DNA of 64,000 bases. It comes from Sanderia malayensis. Taxonomy: Eukaryota > Cnidaria > Scyphozoa > Semaeostomeae > Pelagiidae. Each line of letters begins with the position of its first letter. Within the stretch, counting starts at the first letter, position 1. The notes below the pieces were generated by a model that ran no database searches, had not been told where the DNA came from, and worked only from the letters and a program-made list of their open reading frames with translations. Position numbers and translations under genes: made by a program. The stretch spans positions 1-64,000 of the forward strand of contig RQOL01000811.1 of the NCBI GenBank assembly GCA_013076295.1, read 5' to 3'. Below are positions 10,424 through 21,300 of this stretch, piece by piece.

Positions 10424-11820
10424 GAAGGTACTATGATGTCATAGTCTGCTCCGACTTACAGAGAGACCTGTATTATACATGACTTTTAATATTCATGAAG
10501 GTACTATGATGTCATAGTCTGCTCCGACTCACAGAGAGACCTGCATTATACATGACTTTTAATATTCATGAAGGTACTATGATGTCATAGTCTGCTCCGA
10601 CTTACAGAGAGACCTGCATTATACATGACTTTTAATATTCATGAATGTACTATGATGTCATAGTCTGCTCCGACTTACAGAGAGACCTGCATTATACATG
10701 ACTTTTAATATTCATGAAAGTACTATGATCTCATAGTCTGCTCCGACTTACAGAGAGACCTGCATTATACATGACTTTTAATATTCATGAATGTACTATG
10801 ATGTCATAGTCTGCTCCGACTTACAGAGAGACCTGCATTATACGTGACTTTTAATATTCATGAATGTACTATGATGTCATAGTCTGCTCCGACTTACAGA
10901 GAGACCTGCATTATACATGACTTTTGATATTCATGAATGTACTATGATGTCATAGTCTGCTCCGACTTACAGAGAGACCTGCATTATACATGACTTTTAA
11001 TATTCATGAAAGTACTATGATCTCATAGTCTGCTCCGACTTACAGAGAGACCTGCATTATACATGACTTTTAATATTCATGAAGGTACTATGATGTCATA
11101 GTCTGCTCCGACTTACAGAGAGACCTGCATTATACATGACTTTTAATATTCATGAAGGTACTATGATGTCATAGTCTGCTCCGACTTACAGAGAGACCTG
11201 CATTATACATGACTTTTAATATTCATGAATGTACTATGATGTCATAGTCTGCTCCGACTTACAGAGAAACCTGCATTATACATGACTTTTAATATTCATG
11301 AAGGTACTATGATGTCATAGTCTGCTCCGACTTACAGAGAGACCTGCATTATACATGACTTTTAATATTCATGAAGGTACTATGATGTCATAGTCTGCTC
11401 CGACTTACAGAGAGACCTGCATTATACATGACTTTTAATATTCATGAAGGTACTATGATGTCATAGTCTGCTCCGACTTACAGAGAGACCTGCATTATAC
11501 ATGACTTTTAATACTCATGAAGGTGCTATGATGTCATAGTCTGCTCCGACTTACAGAGAGACCTGTATTATACATGACTTTTAATATTCATGAAGGTACT
11601 ATGATGTCATAGTCTGCTCCGACTTACAGAGAGACCTGCATTATACATGACTTTTAATATTCATGAAGGTACTATGATGTCATAGTCTGCTCCGACTTAC
11701 AGAGAGACCTGCATTATACATGACTTTTAATACTCATGAAGGTGCTATGATGTCATAGTCTGCTCCGACTTACAGAGAGACCTGTATTATACCTGGGCGT
11801 AATACTTGTGAAGGTGCTGT
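10410..11820. repeat. 73-bp satellite, about 19 copies
   Basis: The unit contains CTATGATGTCATAGTCTGCT, then CCGACTTACAGAGAGACC, and recurs at exactly 73-bp steps (for example 10440, 10513, 10586). Units carrying GATCTCATAG recur about 292 bp apart (four units), and units with TACTCATGAAGGTGC about 221 bp apart (three units), which is higher-order structure. Each unit holds a 6-bp palindrome (CTATGA-TG-TCATAG) containing TGATGTCA, one base from a CRE/ATF site. The first unit overlaps the opening codons of the TRAF-like frame at 10.41-10.42 kb. Confidence 0.95.
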
Positions 11821-12480
11821 GATGTCATAGTATGATGAGATTCACAGAGCGATCTGCCATCTAATCTTACTCCTTGCTACGAACTCATTTAGTTTTCATA
11901 ATGGTTTTGTCCATTATCTTTTAAGAATTTTCGAATCTCATTCCTGTTTAATTATATTATTCGCTATCCTTCCTCCTGTTTGTTCTTTTTATTTTGTTGC
12001 TTGCGCAAAGCCCCTCTCTGATTTTATCAATTCTTGCATAGACTTTCCTTACAATCCTCTACCAGCCACTTGGGGACCCAACTAAGGGTCTTAATACGCG
12101 GTTTACGCTGGTCTGTTCTAAGTGGCTGGATCTGGGAGCCTTCTTCTAACAATTTACCTGTTTGTTTCAATCATTTTCCTTTCCTATTTCCCCAATCTCT
12201 GGCTCTGCCATTCCCCACTCAACTATTACACGTTCAGCACTTCAACCGGGCAGGAAAGGTAAAAATGGTGCGTTTCTCGATGGAAGACCTGCAGATCCGG
12301 CCACTCAGAGCCCATCAGTTAGCCTGAACAACATCGGGTAAGGTGAGGTCTACTCCCTTCTTAATCTCATTCCGCTACTTCTCAATTCTTTGGGTTTTTC
12401 TGAGTATTGGATAGTGCAGGCACAATGCAGCAAATTGGATGTATTCTTCCTGAGTATTTTCTACCAGTACATATTGGGTT
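11821..12480. other. No gene recognised
   Basis: Degraded satellite edge to about 11870, then moderately AT-rich DNA. A 97-codon ORF at 12034-12327 has no coding character and no splice context that I can support. Confidence 0.4.
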
Positions 12481-13055
12481 ATCGGCTTTCAGACTATAGC
12501 CGACGAAGCACTATTACGCGAATTATACTAAATAGGTCCCACTGATCACGTTCACACAATTCCCAGCTGTCTAGGAGCAATGGTTCAAATTTTGGTGCAC
12601 CCAGATTTCCCACGGATAGCTATTTAACTTCCTATCATACATGAAGTGGGTACTGGAAATTTCAAATTTTGAAATAGACCAAAAAATGACTTACAAGGAG
12701 TCGAGTTACACTAAATAGGTCCTACTGATCACGTTGAGGCAATTCCCAGCTTTTTAGGAGCAATGGTTCAAATTTTGGTGCACCCAGATCTCCTGCGGAT
12801 AGCTATTTAAACTTTCTATGATACATGAAGTAGGTACTGAAAAATTCAAATTTTGAAATAGACCGAAAAATGACTCACAAGGAGTCGAATTATACTAAAT
12901 AAGTCTCACTGATCACGTTGAGACAATTCCCAGCTCCCTGGGAGTAATGGCTCCAATTTTAGTGCACCCAGATCTCCCGCGGATAGCCATTTAAACCTTA
13001 TATCATACATGAAGTAGGTACTGAAAAATTCAAATTTTGAAAGAGACAACAAATA
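12481..13055. repeat. ~182-bp satellite, cluster 1 (3 units)
   Basis: Three tandem units, each with ACTGATCACGTT, CCCAGCT, GCACCCAGAT, CGCGGATAGC and TATCATACATGAAG at constant spacing. The same family forms the larger cluster at 57.95-59.21 kb. Confidence 0.9.
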
Positions 13056-13735
13056 TCCTTAGAAAATTAAGAGTATTTTTAAGACGCATGCGTATTATAC
13101 TTCATATTTTGACAGTCCCGCATTTAAAGTGTGCACGCAAACCCTCTTTCACTCCAGGTAACAGCACAGAGGGTTGGTGATCCTTGCTTGTGCAAAATGC
13201 CACTTGGGGAGTTTTAAGTTATTTTCGTTGTGATATTTCTGGCTTTAACATCTCCATTGGCAAAACGAGGAAAGAGGGTGAGCTTTAGTGGCTGCTCGGT
13301 ACATGGCATAGGTTCCCCCGGGGAAGATAGGGTTTCGCCGTTCTTTGGCAAAATTTTATTGGAACCGGTTTATTTTCAAATCGGCTTCTTCAAGTTTTTA
13401 CAATTATTTTTACTTCATTTGAACTGTGTTGAATTTAATTGTTGAAAGTAAGACCGAAATGTCTCAAAGAAGTATTCTTCAAGAGCCTAAGTTTCTCAAC
13501 TGGAAGTTCCGGCACCCTCAACAGAAAGTGTTAATAAGTTATCTATATTTGTTACTAAAACTACCCTCTAAATTTATTGATGGGGCACATGTGGGGGTTC
13601 CGGTGGTACGCATGCGTTTACTAGAATGTGTTCAATGTAAAACGACATCGAACCCATCGCCCAGCGGTATCTACGCTCTTCCTTTTCTCTGATTGGTTCA
13701 TGTGACGCACGAGAAGATTGGAATTTCCGGTGAAT
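13056..13735. other. Unannotated stretch before the inverted duplication
   Basis: Contains a few short overlapping ORFs on both strands (for example 13230-13445 and 13426-13692) without recognisable domains. A GC-richer patch lies at 13310-13340. I see no supported gene. Confidence 0.35.
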
Positions 13736-13737
13736 AT

Positions 13738-14165
13738 GTGAATTAGATTGCCAAGTATGGTCTGGAGATAATGTTTCCGGTACCCAGTATGCTTTGCTGA
13801 GCCAGTGGGAGTATAAAAGCTCAGCCACGTGAAGTTTGAGGCCTTTGATCTTGGTTTGTGGAGAGGAAGAATATCGGGATGACTTGGAAGAAATGTCGAA
13901 GAAGAACCACGAAGAAAACATGGAAGCTGATGCAACGTAACAAAGATGGCGGACATTTGTAGTTGGACTATGCTTTCCTTGTCGTTCAAGACTTCAATGA
14001 TTAGTAAATATGTCAATTGGAAAGAAGCCTGGAAGCTGATAGCTGGAACACCTTCTGTATGCCTGGAGAAATTATCCGAACTTTCTTCCTCAGGTAAGCT
14101 TTTTGACCTTGTAGGATGCTTTAGGACTATCATTTCTCTTAAATGTAGCTATCTAATTAAAGCTA
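13738..14165 (+). repeat. Left arm of a ~430-bp inverted duplication
   Basis: This arm matches the reverse complement of about 15735-16150 at high identity. Shared landmarks in order: TATGGTCTGGAGATAA, TTTGCTGAGCCAGTGG, a TATAAAAG box at about 13814, CTCAGCCACGTGAAGTTTG, CATGGAAGCTGATGCAACG, ATGGCGGACATTTG, and a splice-donor-like CAGGTAAGCTTTTTGACC. The arms lie head to head around a 1.57-kb spacer. Confidence 0.85.
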
Positions 14166-14462
14166 TTTTTACTGGTCGCTGCTTTCAAAATATGATATTT
14201 TATCAAGTCAATCTAAATTTGCTTTTCGCTTTCGTGGATATAGCATGAGAACGTTCTAGATGACTGGAAAGACTATCCGAAGTTTCTTGATTTAGTGAGG
14301 TAAGCTTGTAGGACTTTTAGGATCATTTCTCCTAAATGCGTCTATTTAAAGCTATTTATTCCTTGTCACTGCTTTCTGACTTCAAAACATGATGCTTTAT
14401 TAAGTGAATCTAAATTTGATTTCAGCTTTCATGAATGCCATTTGCCGGGAGAACAGGATTGA
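13814..14462 (+). CDS. Candidate small spliced gene, unrecognised
   Basis: A TATAAAAG box at about 13814 precedes a short acidic frame (EEEYRDDLEEMSKKN ... ADAT, stop) and then an ATG at 13946 opening MADICSWTMLSLSFK to LEKLSELSSS. A donor (TCAG|GTAAGC) near 14094, an acceptor (TTCTAG) near 14260, a short exon DDWKDYPKFLDLV with donor GAG|GTAAGC near 14300, and an acceptor (TTTCAG) near 14424 join in phase to a stop near 14462. The inverted copy preserves the same donor positions, which supports the exon model. No known family. A transposon-derived transcript is equally possible. Confidence 0.35.
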
Positions 14463-14469
14463 AATATTT

Positions 14470-15690
14470 CTAAATTGGAGGCAAGTTTCATTGTAATTTC
14501 GTATGTAACATATTTAACTTAGAGTTTGAGTTCGTCGGTTGTTTTGTTATTTTGACTTGAGTTGTTTGATTTTATAGAATTTTATTAATATTTGATTTGA
14601 CTTTCGTTTGAGTTCTCAAAATGCGTAGTTCCTTCCAACTCATTGAAATTAGCATAGTTACATGTATTAGCATGAATTATGCCAAATAGTGACTCAATTT
14701 GATATATATTAACATGTGTTATTTTAATTTCAGGCCTCGTCCATCTGGGGATGTGATAAAAGAAAAGTGAGATTAGAACCACATCTTGTAAGGTAAAACA
14801 AAAATTGAAGCTGTATTTAAACAATTGAATAATCTTTTTTGAATATCTTTAGTAATGTAGATTCAATGATTCGATCTTTTTCATACTACTGGTTTAAAAT
14901 TTATACAGATTTATGCTACATTTGTTGTGAATCGAAATACTATATGAATTAATGCATCTATTTTAACTTGTAGATTTACTTCGTGAAATAGAAGCTTCGA
15001 CCCAAAATCTAAAAACGAAACGAGAAAGGCCAGAACAAACACGAAAACGATGATTATAAAGAACTAAATATTGTAGAATGGACAATTAATTTTATGTTTA
15101 CAATAAGAACAATTATGTTTGCGATGTTAAAATTGAATGAATACATAAAATTATTTATTTGAAAAGTCTCATAAATGTGTTGTTGTTGTTTGCCACTTCC
15201 TCCCACTTTTTCAGACTTATAATATTTTTTATATCCAAATTCCTATTCTGGAACTTCCTGGGTTAATAGCTTATTTGTAAACAATAGACTTCATGATATA
15301 CAGACATGATATACGTCGTATATTTTCACCCGCCTCTTGACCATCAGCTTTTCTTTTATTTCAACATTCTGTAGATAAATAAAAACGTAAAGATCAGCAA
15401 AGTTTGTGATGTAACAATTAACTATTAATTACAGAAAAATATTCCCCGAAATAAAATGAATATTGTATATAATTTTTGATTCGCTTATTGCATTGTTAGG
15501 TATTCGCCAGGGTATCAAATATGTACAAACAATTTCAGCATTTTTCATAAGCTCATTCGAAGCGATCTCTTCTAATCTTAAACTTTGCGACCAGAGAGCA
15601 GTCAAAAAGAAAAATAGCTTAAAACACAGAAGTGATAGTCCTAAAAGCTTACCTCACCGAGTCAAAAAACTTCGGATAGTCTTTCCGATC
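14470..15690. other. Spacer of the inverted duplication
   Basis: AT-rich. Acceptor- and donor-like words occur (TTAATTTCAG at about 14734, CTTGTAAGGTAAAAC near 14790), so 3' exons of the candidate transcript might lie here. No frame with coding character was found. Confidence 0.35.
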
Positions 15691-15734
15691 ATTTAGAATG
15701 TTTTGCAGTGAAAAGTAATAAATAGCTCTAAATA

Positions 15735-16150
15735 GATAAATTTAAGAGAAATGATAGTCGTAAAGCATTCTACAAGGTCAAAAAGCTTACCTGACTGAAG
15801 GAAGAAAGTTAACTTCTCCAGGCATTTGGAAGGTGTTCCAGCTATCAGCTTGCCGGCTTTTTTCCAATTGGTATATTTACTAATCACCGCAGTCTTGAAA
15901 GACAAGAAAAGCATAGTCCAAAGACAAATGTCCGCCATCTTTGTTACGTTGCATCAGCTTCCATGTTTTCTTCGTGGTTCTCTTTCGACATTTCTTCCAA
16001 GTCATCCAGATATTCTTCCTCTCCAAAAACCAAAATCAAAGGCCTCAAACTTCACGTGGCTGAGCTTTTATACTACCACTGGCTCAGCAAAGCATGCTGG
16101 GTACCGGAAGCGTTATCTCCAGACCATATTTGGCAATCTGATTTACAACG
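15735..16150 (-). repeat. Right arm of the inverted duplication
   Basis: Reverse-complement partner of 13738-14165. It carries the same TATAAAAG box, ATG (MADICLWTMLFLSFK) and donor, on the minus strand. Point differences alter about one residue in five of the predicted peptide. Beyond the ATG exon it also retains the second short exon (a variant of DDWKDYPKFLDL, near 15650-15690). Confidence 0.85.
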
Positions 16151-16261
16151 AGTTTGAAGACCGCTGGACGAGAAGGTCCGTCAATTCAATTCAATTGATA
16201 GCTGCTCTGTTTACAAAAAATTCCAGTTACAAAGCAGACCAATAAGAACCATTACAGGCCT

Positions 16262-16850
16262 CCAGGATGATATTTCTCCTCAAAACAATAGAAAATCTTA
16301 CCATCTGCCGGCCAGAGCTTCAACAATTAATAACAGAAATTCCAACAAGGAAAGTAGTTCAAGCTTCTGTTTTTAAAGCACCAGCGGAATGGTTAAGTTT
16401 CATTGGTGGCTTAACTGAAGCCTCTCCCATTTCTGGGTTTTTGCATCCGGATTATGATATACTTGCTCTGGTTGAAAAAATATCAAAGGCCACCCAATAT
16501 ACAATGATCCATTCAACTATTACAACTAAAATTTCCCATTCTCTTTTCATTGGGCCTTGCAGTTAAAAACGCGTTCTCCTCGGATGCAATAAAGAACGTT
16601 TTAAAACGGATGGTTGATATTGTGTGAAACATTGCCTCCTTGGTTGACTCACAATTTGCAGCTCCTCCTGGCCAAAAGGAAAGAATATTAAGCCACTGGC
16701 TAAACCTACCAAAATTAAAGGAAAGAAGAATTTATGCTGTCGACCAAAGAAAAACGCAAGAACCTAAATCGGGTTGTCAGTAAAATTACAAAGGCAATCC
16801 ATTCCTGCTGCCCGGAGTCTTTACTGTTCTTTGCAAACACGGTGAGTCAG
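16262..16850 (+). pseudogene. Degraded coding remnant, family unknown
   Basis: A frame at 16267-16566 has clear coding character (CRPELQQLITEIPTRKVVQ, then ISGFLHPDYDILALVEKI). A frame change near 16530-16560 leads into KNAFSSDAIKNVLKRMVDIV followed by a stop, then PPGQKERILSHWLNLPKLK. It is therefore a decayed CDS. The sequence just downstream (16911-17015) recurs at 51006-51110, so this is probably part of a dispersed mobile element. Not identified. Confidence 0.5.
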
Positions 16851-16910
16851 CATACAACAACAATAGCATAGCCTATAATATGTTTTCATTTCAGTTGTAT
16901 ACTCACTGTA

Positions 16911-17015
16911 TGAAGCTATTACCAATCCATTATGGGCAGTCTAAAGTAGCAACAACCAATTCATGCTCCTACGCAAGGTCAGCAAGCCGCAGCGCAGAAG
17001 CAAAGCAAAAAAATA
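16911..17015 (+). repeat. Dispersed repeat, copy 1
   Basis: About 105 bp sharing ATGAAGCT, ACCATCC-like words, CAGTCTAAAGTAGCAACA, TCATGCTCCTACGCAAGG and CGCAGCGCAGAAGCAAAGCA with 51006-51110. Both copies lie on the plus strand. Confidence 0.8.
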
Positions 17016-17329
17016 TGCTTATATCTCACAGAATGAACTCACGGTGCTTGCTAACTCTTTTTCTCCCTAAAAACCCTATAATACTTCTAAAAGCTCTTAC
17101 TTTTATACGGTTAGTTTCCTACTACATCATATTATGTTGTTACTAAACATAGCTATTGCTACATCAGATTTGGTAAGGCTAAAAGTTCGATAATAATGAG
17201 GTAGTAAAATAATATATCTGTTAAGTAAAATCATGTGTCAGCAAACCAAAACAATGTACACTAATTATAAGTCAGGATTATGTAAATAAAAGGAGAATTT
17301 GATAGTGCTCGAGAAACGCCTGCGACAAG

Positions 17330-17440
17330 GATTAATTTAAGGTGCAGTGATAACCAATTTGTGCAGTGATGAATCAAAAATGTGCAGTGATGAATCAAAA
17401 ATGTGCAGTGATGAAACAAGTTGTGTGCAGTGATGAAATA
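17330..17440. repeat. 21-bp tandem repeat
   Basis: About four copies of TGTGCAGTGATGAATCAAAA, with one more copy of the core at about 18050. The surrounding DNA down to the NLR gene end has no supported gene. Confidence 0.75.
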
Positions 17441-17609
17441 TTTCACTTTTTGATTTTTGCAGCCATAAAATACTTAAATCACTGTGTCAATTCCACGTAG
17501 GTCTTCGTATTTAAAATAATCATCACTGCCGTTTTCAAAATACAATTGAAACTGCCCCATTTGCCTCTTGTACCAGGTGACACGGTTTCTTAACCTTGAC
17601 GGAGAGTAC

Positions 17610-17935
17610 TACTATAGTTTCCAGGGCCTAATTTAGTGTGGTTTTTCCCACATTTTGTGGTCTTGGAATTCCAAAATGTGGTCTTGGAAATTAAAAAGTG
17701 TGGATGGGGTTTTGGGGGATCGCCAGGATCGTGGCAGCAATGCCAGATTCCGCAGACGTTGCGCGCTTGATCAGTACTTGCAACAAATTTTTATCTGATA
17801 CCATTCCCATTTCTACTCTATATTACTGTGCAGATAGAGAATTTTCAGGATTCTAAGCCATTTTAAGACCTTAGAAATGGCGAAATCTCATGAGCTGCCG
17901 GGGGCTCCGCCCCCTGGACCCACTTATTTTACTGG
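17610..17935. mobile_element. Related copy of the hAT-like MITE interior
   Basis: The segment around 17850-17925 (TTCTAAGCCATTTT, AAGACCTTAGAAATGG, GGGGGCTCCGCCCCCTGGAC) matches the interior of the MITE at 33422-33890. Its terminal repeats are not recognisable, so it is an old or truncated copy. It is one of the few GC-rich patches here. Confidence 0.5.
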
Positions 17936-18341
17936 TCTCTTGGTCTCTTATAAAACTCTTATTTTCTTCCCACAATAAATCCAGTCAAACGCATTGCCAC
18001 ACCTTTTAACCACACCCTTTTGATCAGGAAAACTGTGATTTATGCTGTTGTGTGCAGTGATGAAAATTCCTTAAATTAATGCCTGGTCTGTGAAATGTTT
18101 GTGAAATCTGAAATCACCGCATCGAGTTTTATTAAATTGGAAAATAACAAAAAACCGCAGGGGCACTTTATCCATAGCAGAGAGGATATAAGAAAATCTT
18201 ATATAACTCATCTCTATGGACTCAAAAGAGTCAATTAGAAAATTCCCTTGCCAATATTTATACGAATGATAATGTAGCGTGTCTATTTTGTATAAATACG
18301 TAAAATCAAATTATGGTCCACTGCATAATCAATTGCATCAC

Positions 18342-18347
18342 TTTATT
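18342..18347 (-). terminator. Polyadenylation signal of the NLR-like gene
   Basis: AATAAA on the minus strand, 8 nt past the stop codon at 18357-18355. The position fits a very short 3' UTR. Confidence 0.6.
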
Positions 18348-18354
18348 TTTAATT

Positions 18355-18389
18355 TCACAAGCATGACTTAATCTTTCGTCTCGAAATAT
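18355..18389 (-). CDS. NLR-like gene: last coding exon
   Basis: Encodes DISRRKIKSCL and the TGA stop. The acceptor is AATTTCTAG. Phase 1 matches the previous donor at 18710. The short basic tail has no recognised motif. Confidence 0.7.
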
Positions 18390-21300
18390 CTAGAAATTTT
18401 TTTGCTTATAGTCGTCATGACCTTCAATATGATTAAAAATACTTTATAAATAGAAGTGTTAGTAGAAAGAGTTTTGAGTTTCATAATCATAAAATACAGA
18501 GTAAAATTGGGAATAATTGTTTTTCTCAAGTCACTGTTAAAATCTTTCCTACTCCAGTCACAAAGAAAGTCAAACGAGAATATTTGCTTTTCGATATTGT
18601 ACAACACTTGGATTAATACCATTGCTTATTTGCATTGTTAATACGATGGCAAATTATTGGGATGTATACGTTTAATATAAGACACACTATAACAGAACAA
18701 AAGACTTACCAAAATAAACGTTGATCTCTTTCTTCACTTTTGCAAAGTTCGTGTCGAAATTTGTTTCGTCAGTCCAGCATATACACGTACTCTTTCTTAC
18801 TATCTTATTCAATTCGCCGCCGGGCTGGAAATCATTATCCAGCTTCACTGCTATATTATTTGGCTGCCACGAAAGCTAAAAATACAACAAAAGAAAACAA
18901 CATAGTAAAGTATAGCAACATGCTAAAGCAAACAGGCTGATTAAACATGAGAGCAATAGGCAGGAATGAACTTTATAAACAATCATACAGTAATAAGAAA
19001 CTGACAACCTTACCTGAATATACTCCATCATCTCCTTACATTGATCAGATTCTTTATATTTATCAGTCAATAAAAAGACAACAACTCGAGGGCGATACTT
19101 CTCCAAATCAATATTAACAAACACAGGACAACCAATTTCATCTGCAAATTTCTGCTTAATTTGAATTGCTTCGACCTGGTTGCCAGGCGCATTCGAAATT
19201 ACGAAGAACTTTTGATCTGGAAATAAAAAATCAATAATAATCAAATGATACAAGAAATGCAACATTAGTACAATCAATATGTTAATCATAATCAAAACAT
19301 AACACTAGACACAGCAATGCTATCTTTTCGTTTGTGAAAACAAATTAGTTTACCTATTCCAACTGCTATAAATTTTGTAATATATTTTGTATTCTCAGAA
19401 AGACAGCATTTTGTTAATTTCAATGTATTCACAAAGCGTCGTTACTAAAACGAGGAACAAGCGGAACGAGTACGGAACAAGCGGAACGACCACGGAACAA
19501 GCGGAATGACTACGGAACGACCACGGAACAAGCGGAACGAGCACGGAACAAGCGGAACGACTGCGGAACAGGCGGAGCCAACAAGGAACGAGCGTGGAAT
19601 CACCCTCCAACTTTGACCTCCAATGGCTGTCATTTTTTTCCAACTTGATACATGGAAACCCTGTGACCTCCACCCTTCGATCGAATCGAAAGATGTCTCT
19701 AGGCCTATCAACTTGCACAAAAGAAGAATACTAAATTCTTAAAATTAGTAACGTTGCGAAGCCAGTCATAACTATTCAGTAAAATGAGCATACAATAATA
19801 CTTTAAAGATTAGAATGCTTTTTGATGTTTTTAATTGAAAGAATCAATGTGCTTTGACTTCAAAATGCGAAGTTCTAGCTGCAGAGTTTTGTCATGTTTT
19901 GTCCGCCATTTTGTTGGAGGGTTGCTGACTTGAAATTTTTGCTTCACCTCCTCACCCGCTATACAGAGGGACTTAGAGAGGGACGTTTTTACTTCAGAAT
20001 GTGAATATAACAGCTTGCTCGTATATATAAAAAGCTAAGATTCAATTATAATTCAATTATATAATTCAATCAAGTATAATTCAATTCAGTATTCAGTCAG
20101 TCAGTGCGGTACAGTTGGAAAAAAATGACCGCCATTGAGGGCAAAGTTGGAGGGTGATTCCGCGCTTGTTCCTTGCTGGCTCCGCCTGTTCCGCAGTCAT
20201 TCCGCTTGTTCCGTGGTCGTTCCGCTTGTTCTGTGCTCGTTCCGCTTGTTCCTCGTTTTAGTAACGACGATTCACAAAGACTGAATTCTCAAGTGAACAA
20301 ATTTTCATTGCTAACGAAATATTATTGTCAAAGTTCAATTTCATTCGGGGAGTGATGATGAAAACCTTTCCAATGTTTATTGATGATAATTAAACTTACC
20401 CATTATTATAGCTTGTATTGTCCTGTTTAATCCACCAGCCATTTCGGCATTATTTCGTTTATCTATAAAGTCCAAACACGAGCTTGAATCAAACACAGAA
20501 CTCGACGCTTCACATGGATGAGAATCTGCTTCCATCTTCACCAACACAATGGCTGACTTCCACTCCTATAATTAAAGATAAATAAATTTGATAAAAACAA
20601 CCAACGAAAGAAAGACAGATTAAATATAGATGATACAACTATCCACTGAATATGAAACACAAACTCAGATTCGTGTTAGCAAAGCCATTTACCTGGGCAA
20701 AAAAAATATCTCTCTCAACATCTTCTGAAATTTGATGTTGAATAAAGACAACCAGAATGTAAGGGAATTCATTATATCGTCTTTCAAACTCTTCAATGTT
20801 TTCATCCATCGCAATATAATGCTTTATATCATCCAGTTTTTCTTTCAGTTGAAGAACAAAGTCACGGCTATCCGGTTCGCACAAAAGTAGGATTGATATT
20901 GGCCCTACGAATAGAAATCAAATGATCAATTGGGAATTAACAAAATTAATAGCATAACATAAGCCACTGGACATGGAAATTCTGTTGCATTTGAAGTTGT
21001 CAAGTAACAATAAATTATAACTTAGTATTTATTTCACCATTTAAAAGAGCACATAATTAGCATGATAAATGAAAATATAAATATATGTCAAGAGAAGACC
21101 CGCGCATAATAGTATAAACATTTTAGTTCACTTACTATATTCGTTGATTTCTACTCCATTCTCTTTCATCTAGAATTGAAAAACAAGCAGTTAATAGTTT
21201 CGGCTGATATTATGTCACAACAGTTTACCAATGCACAACATCTCGTTAATTTAAAACGAACATAGAAATTAATAGCCCTAATCTAATAGTATAAAAATAA

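Noticed and set aside
9572..10444. 290-codon plus-strand ORF
   Set aside because: Its composition (Ile, Phe, Ser, His, Asn rich) is that of the antisense of charged coding sequence; the minus strand carries the recognisable TRAF-like reading.
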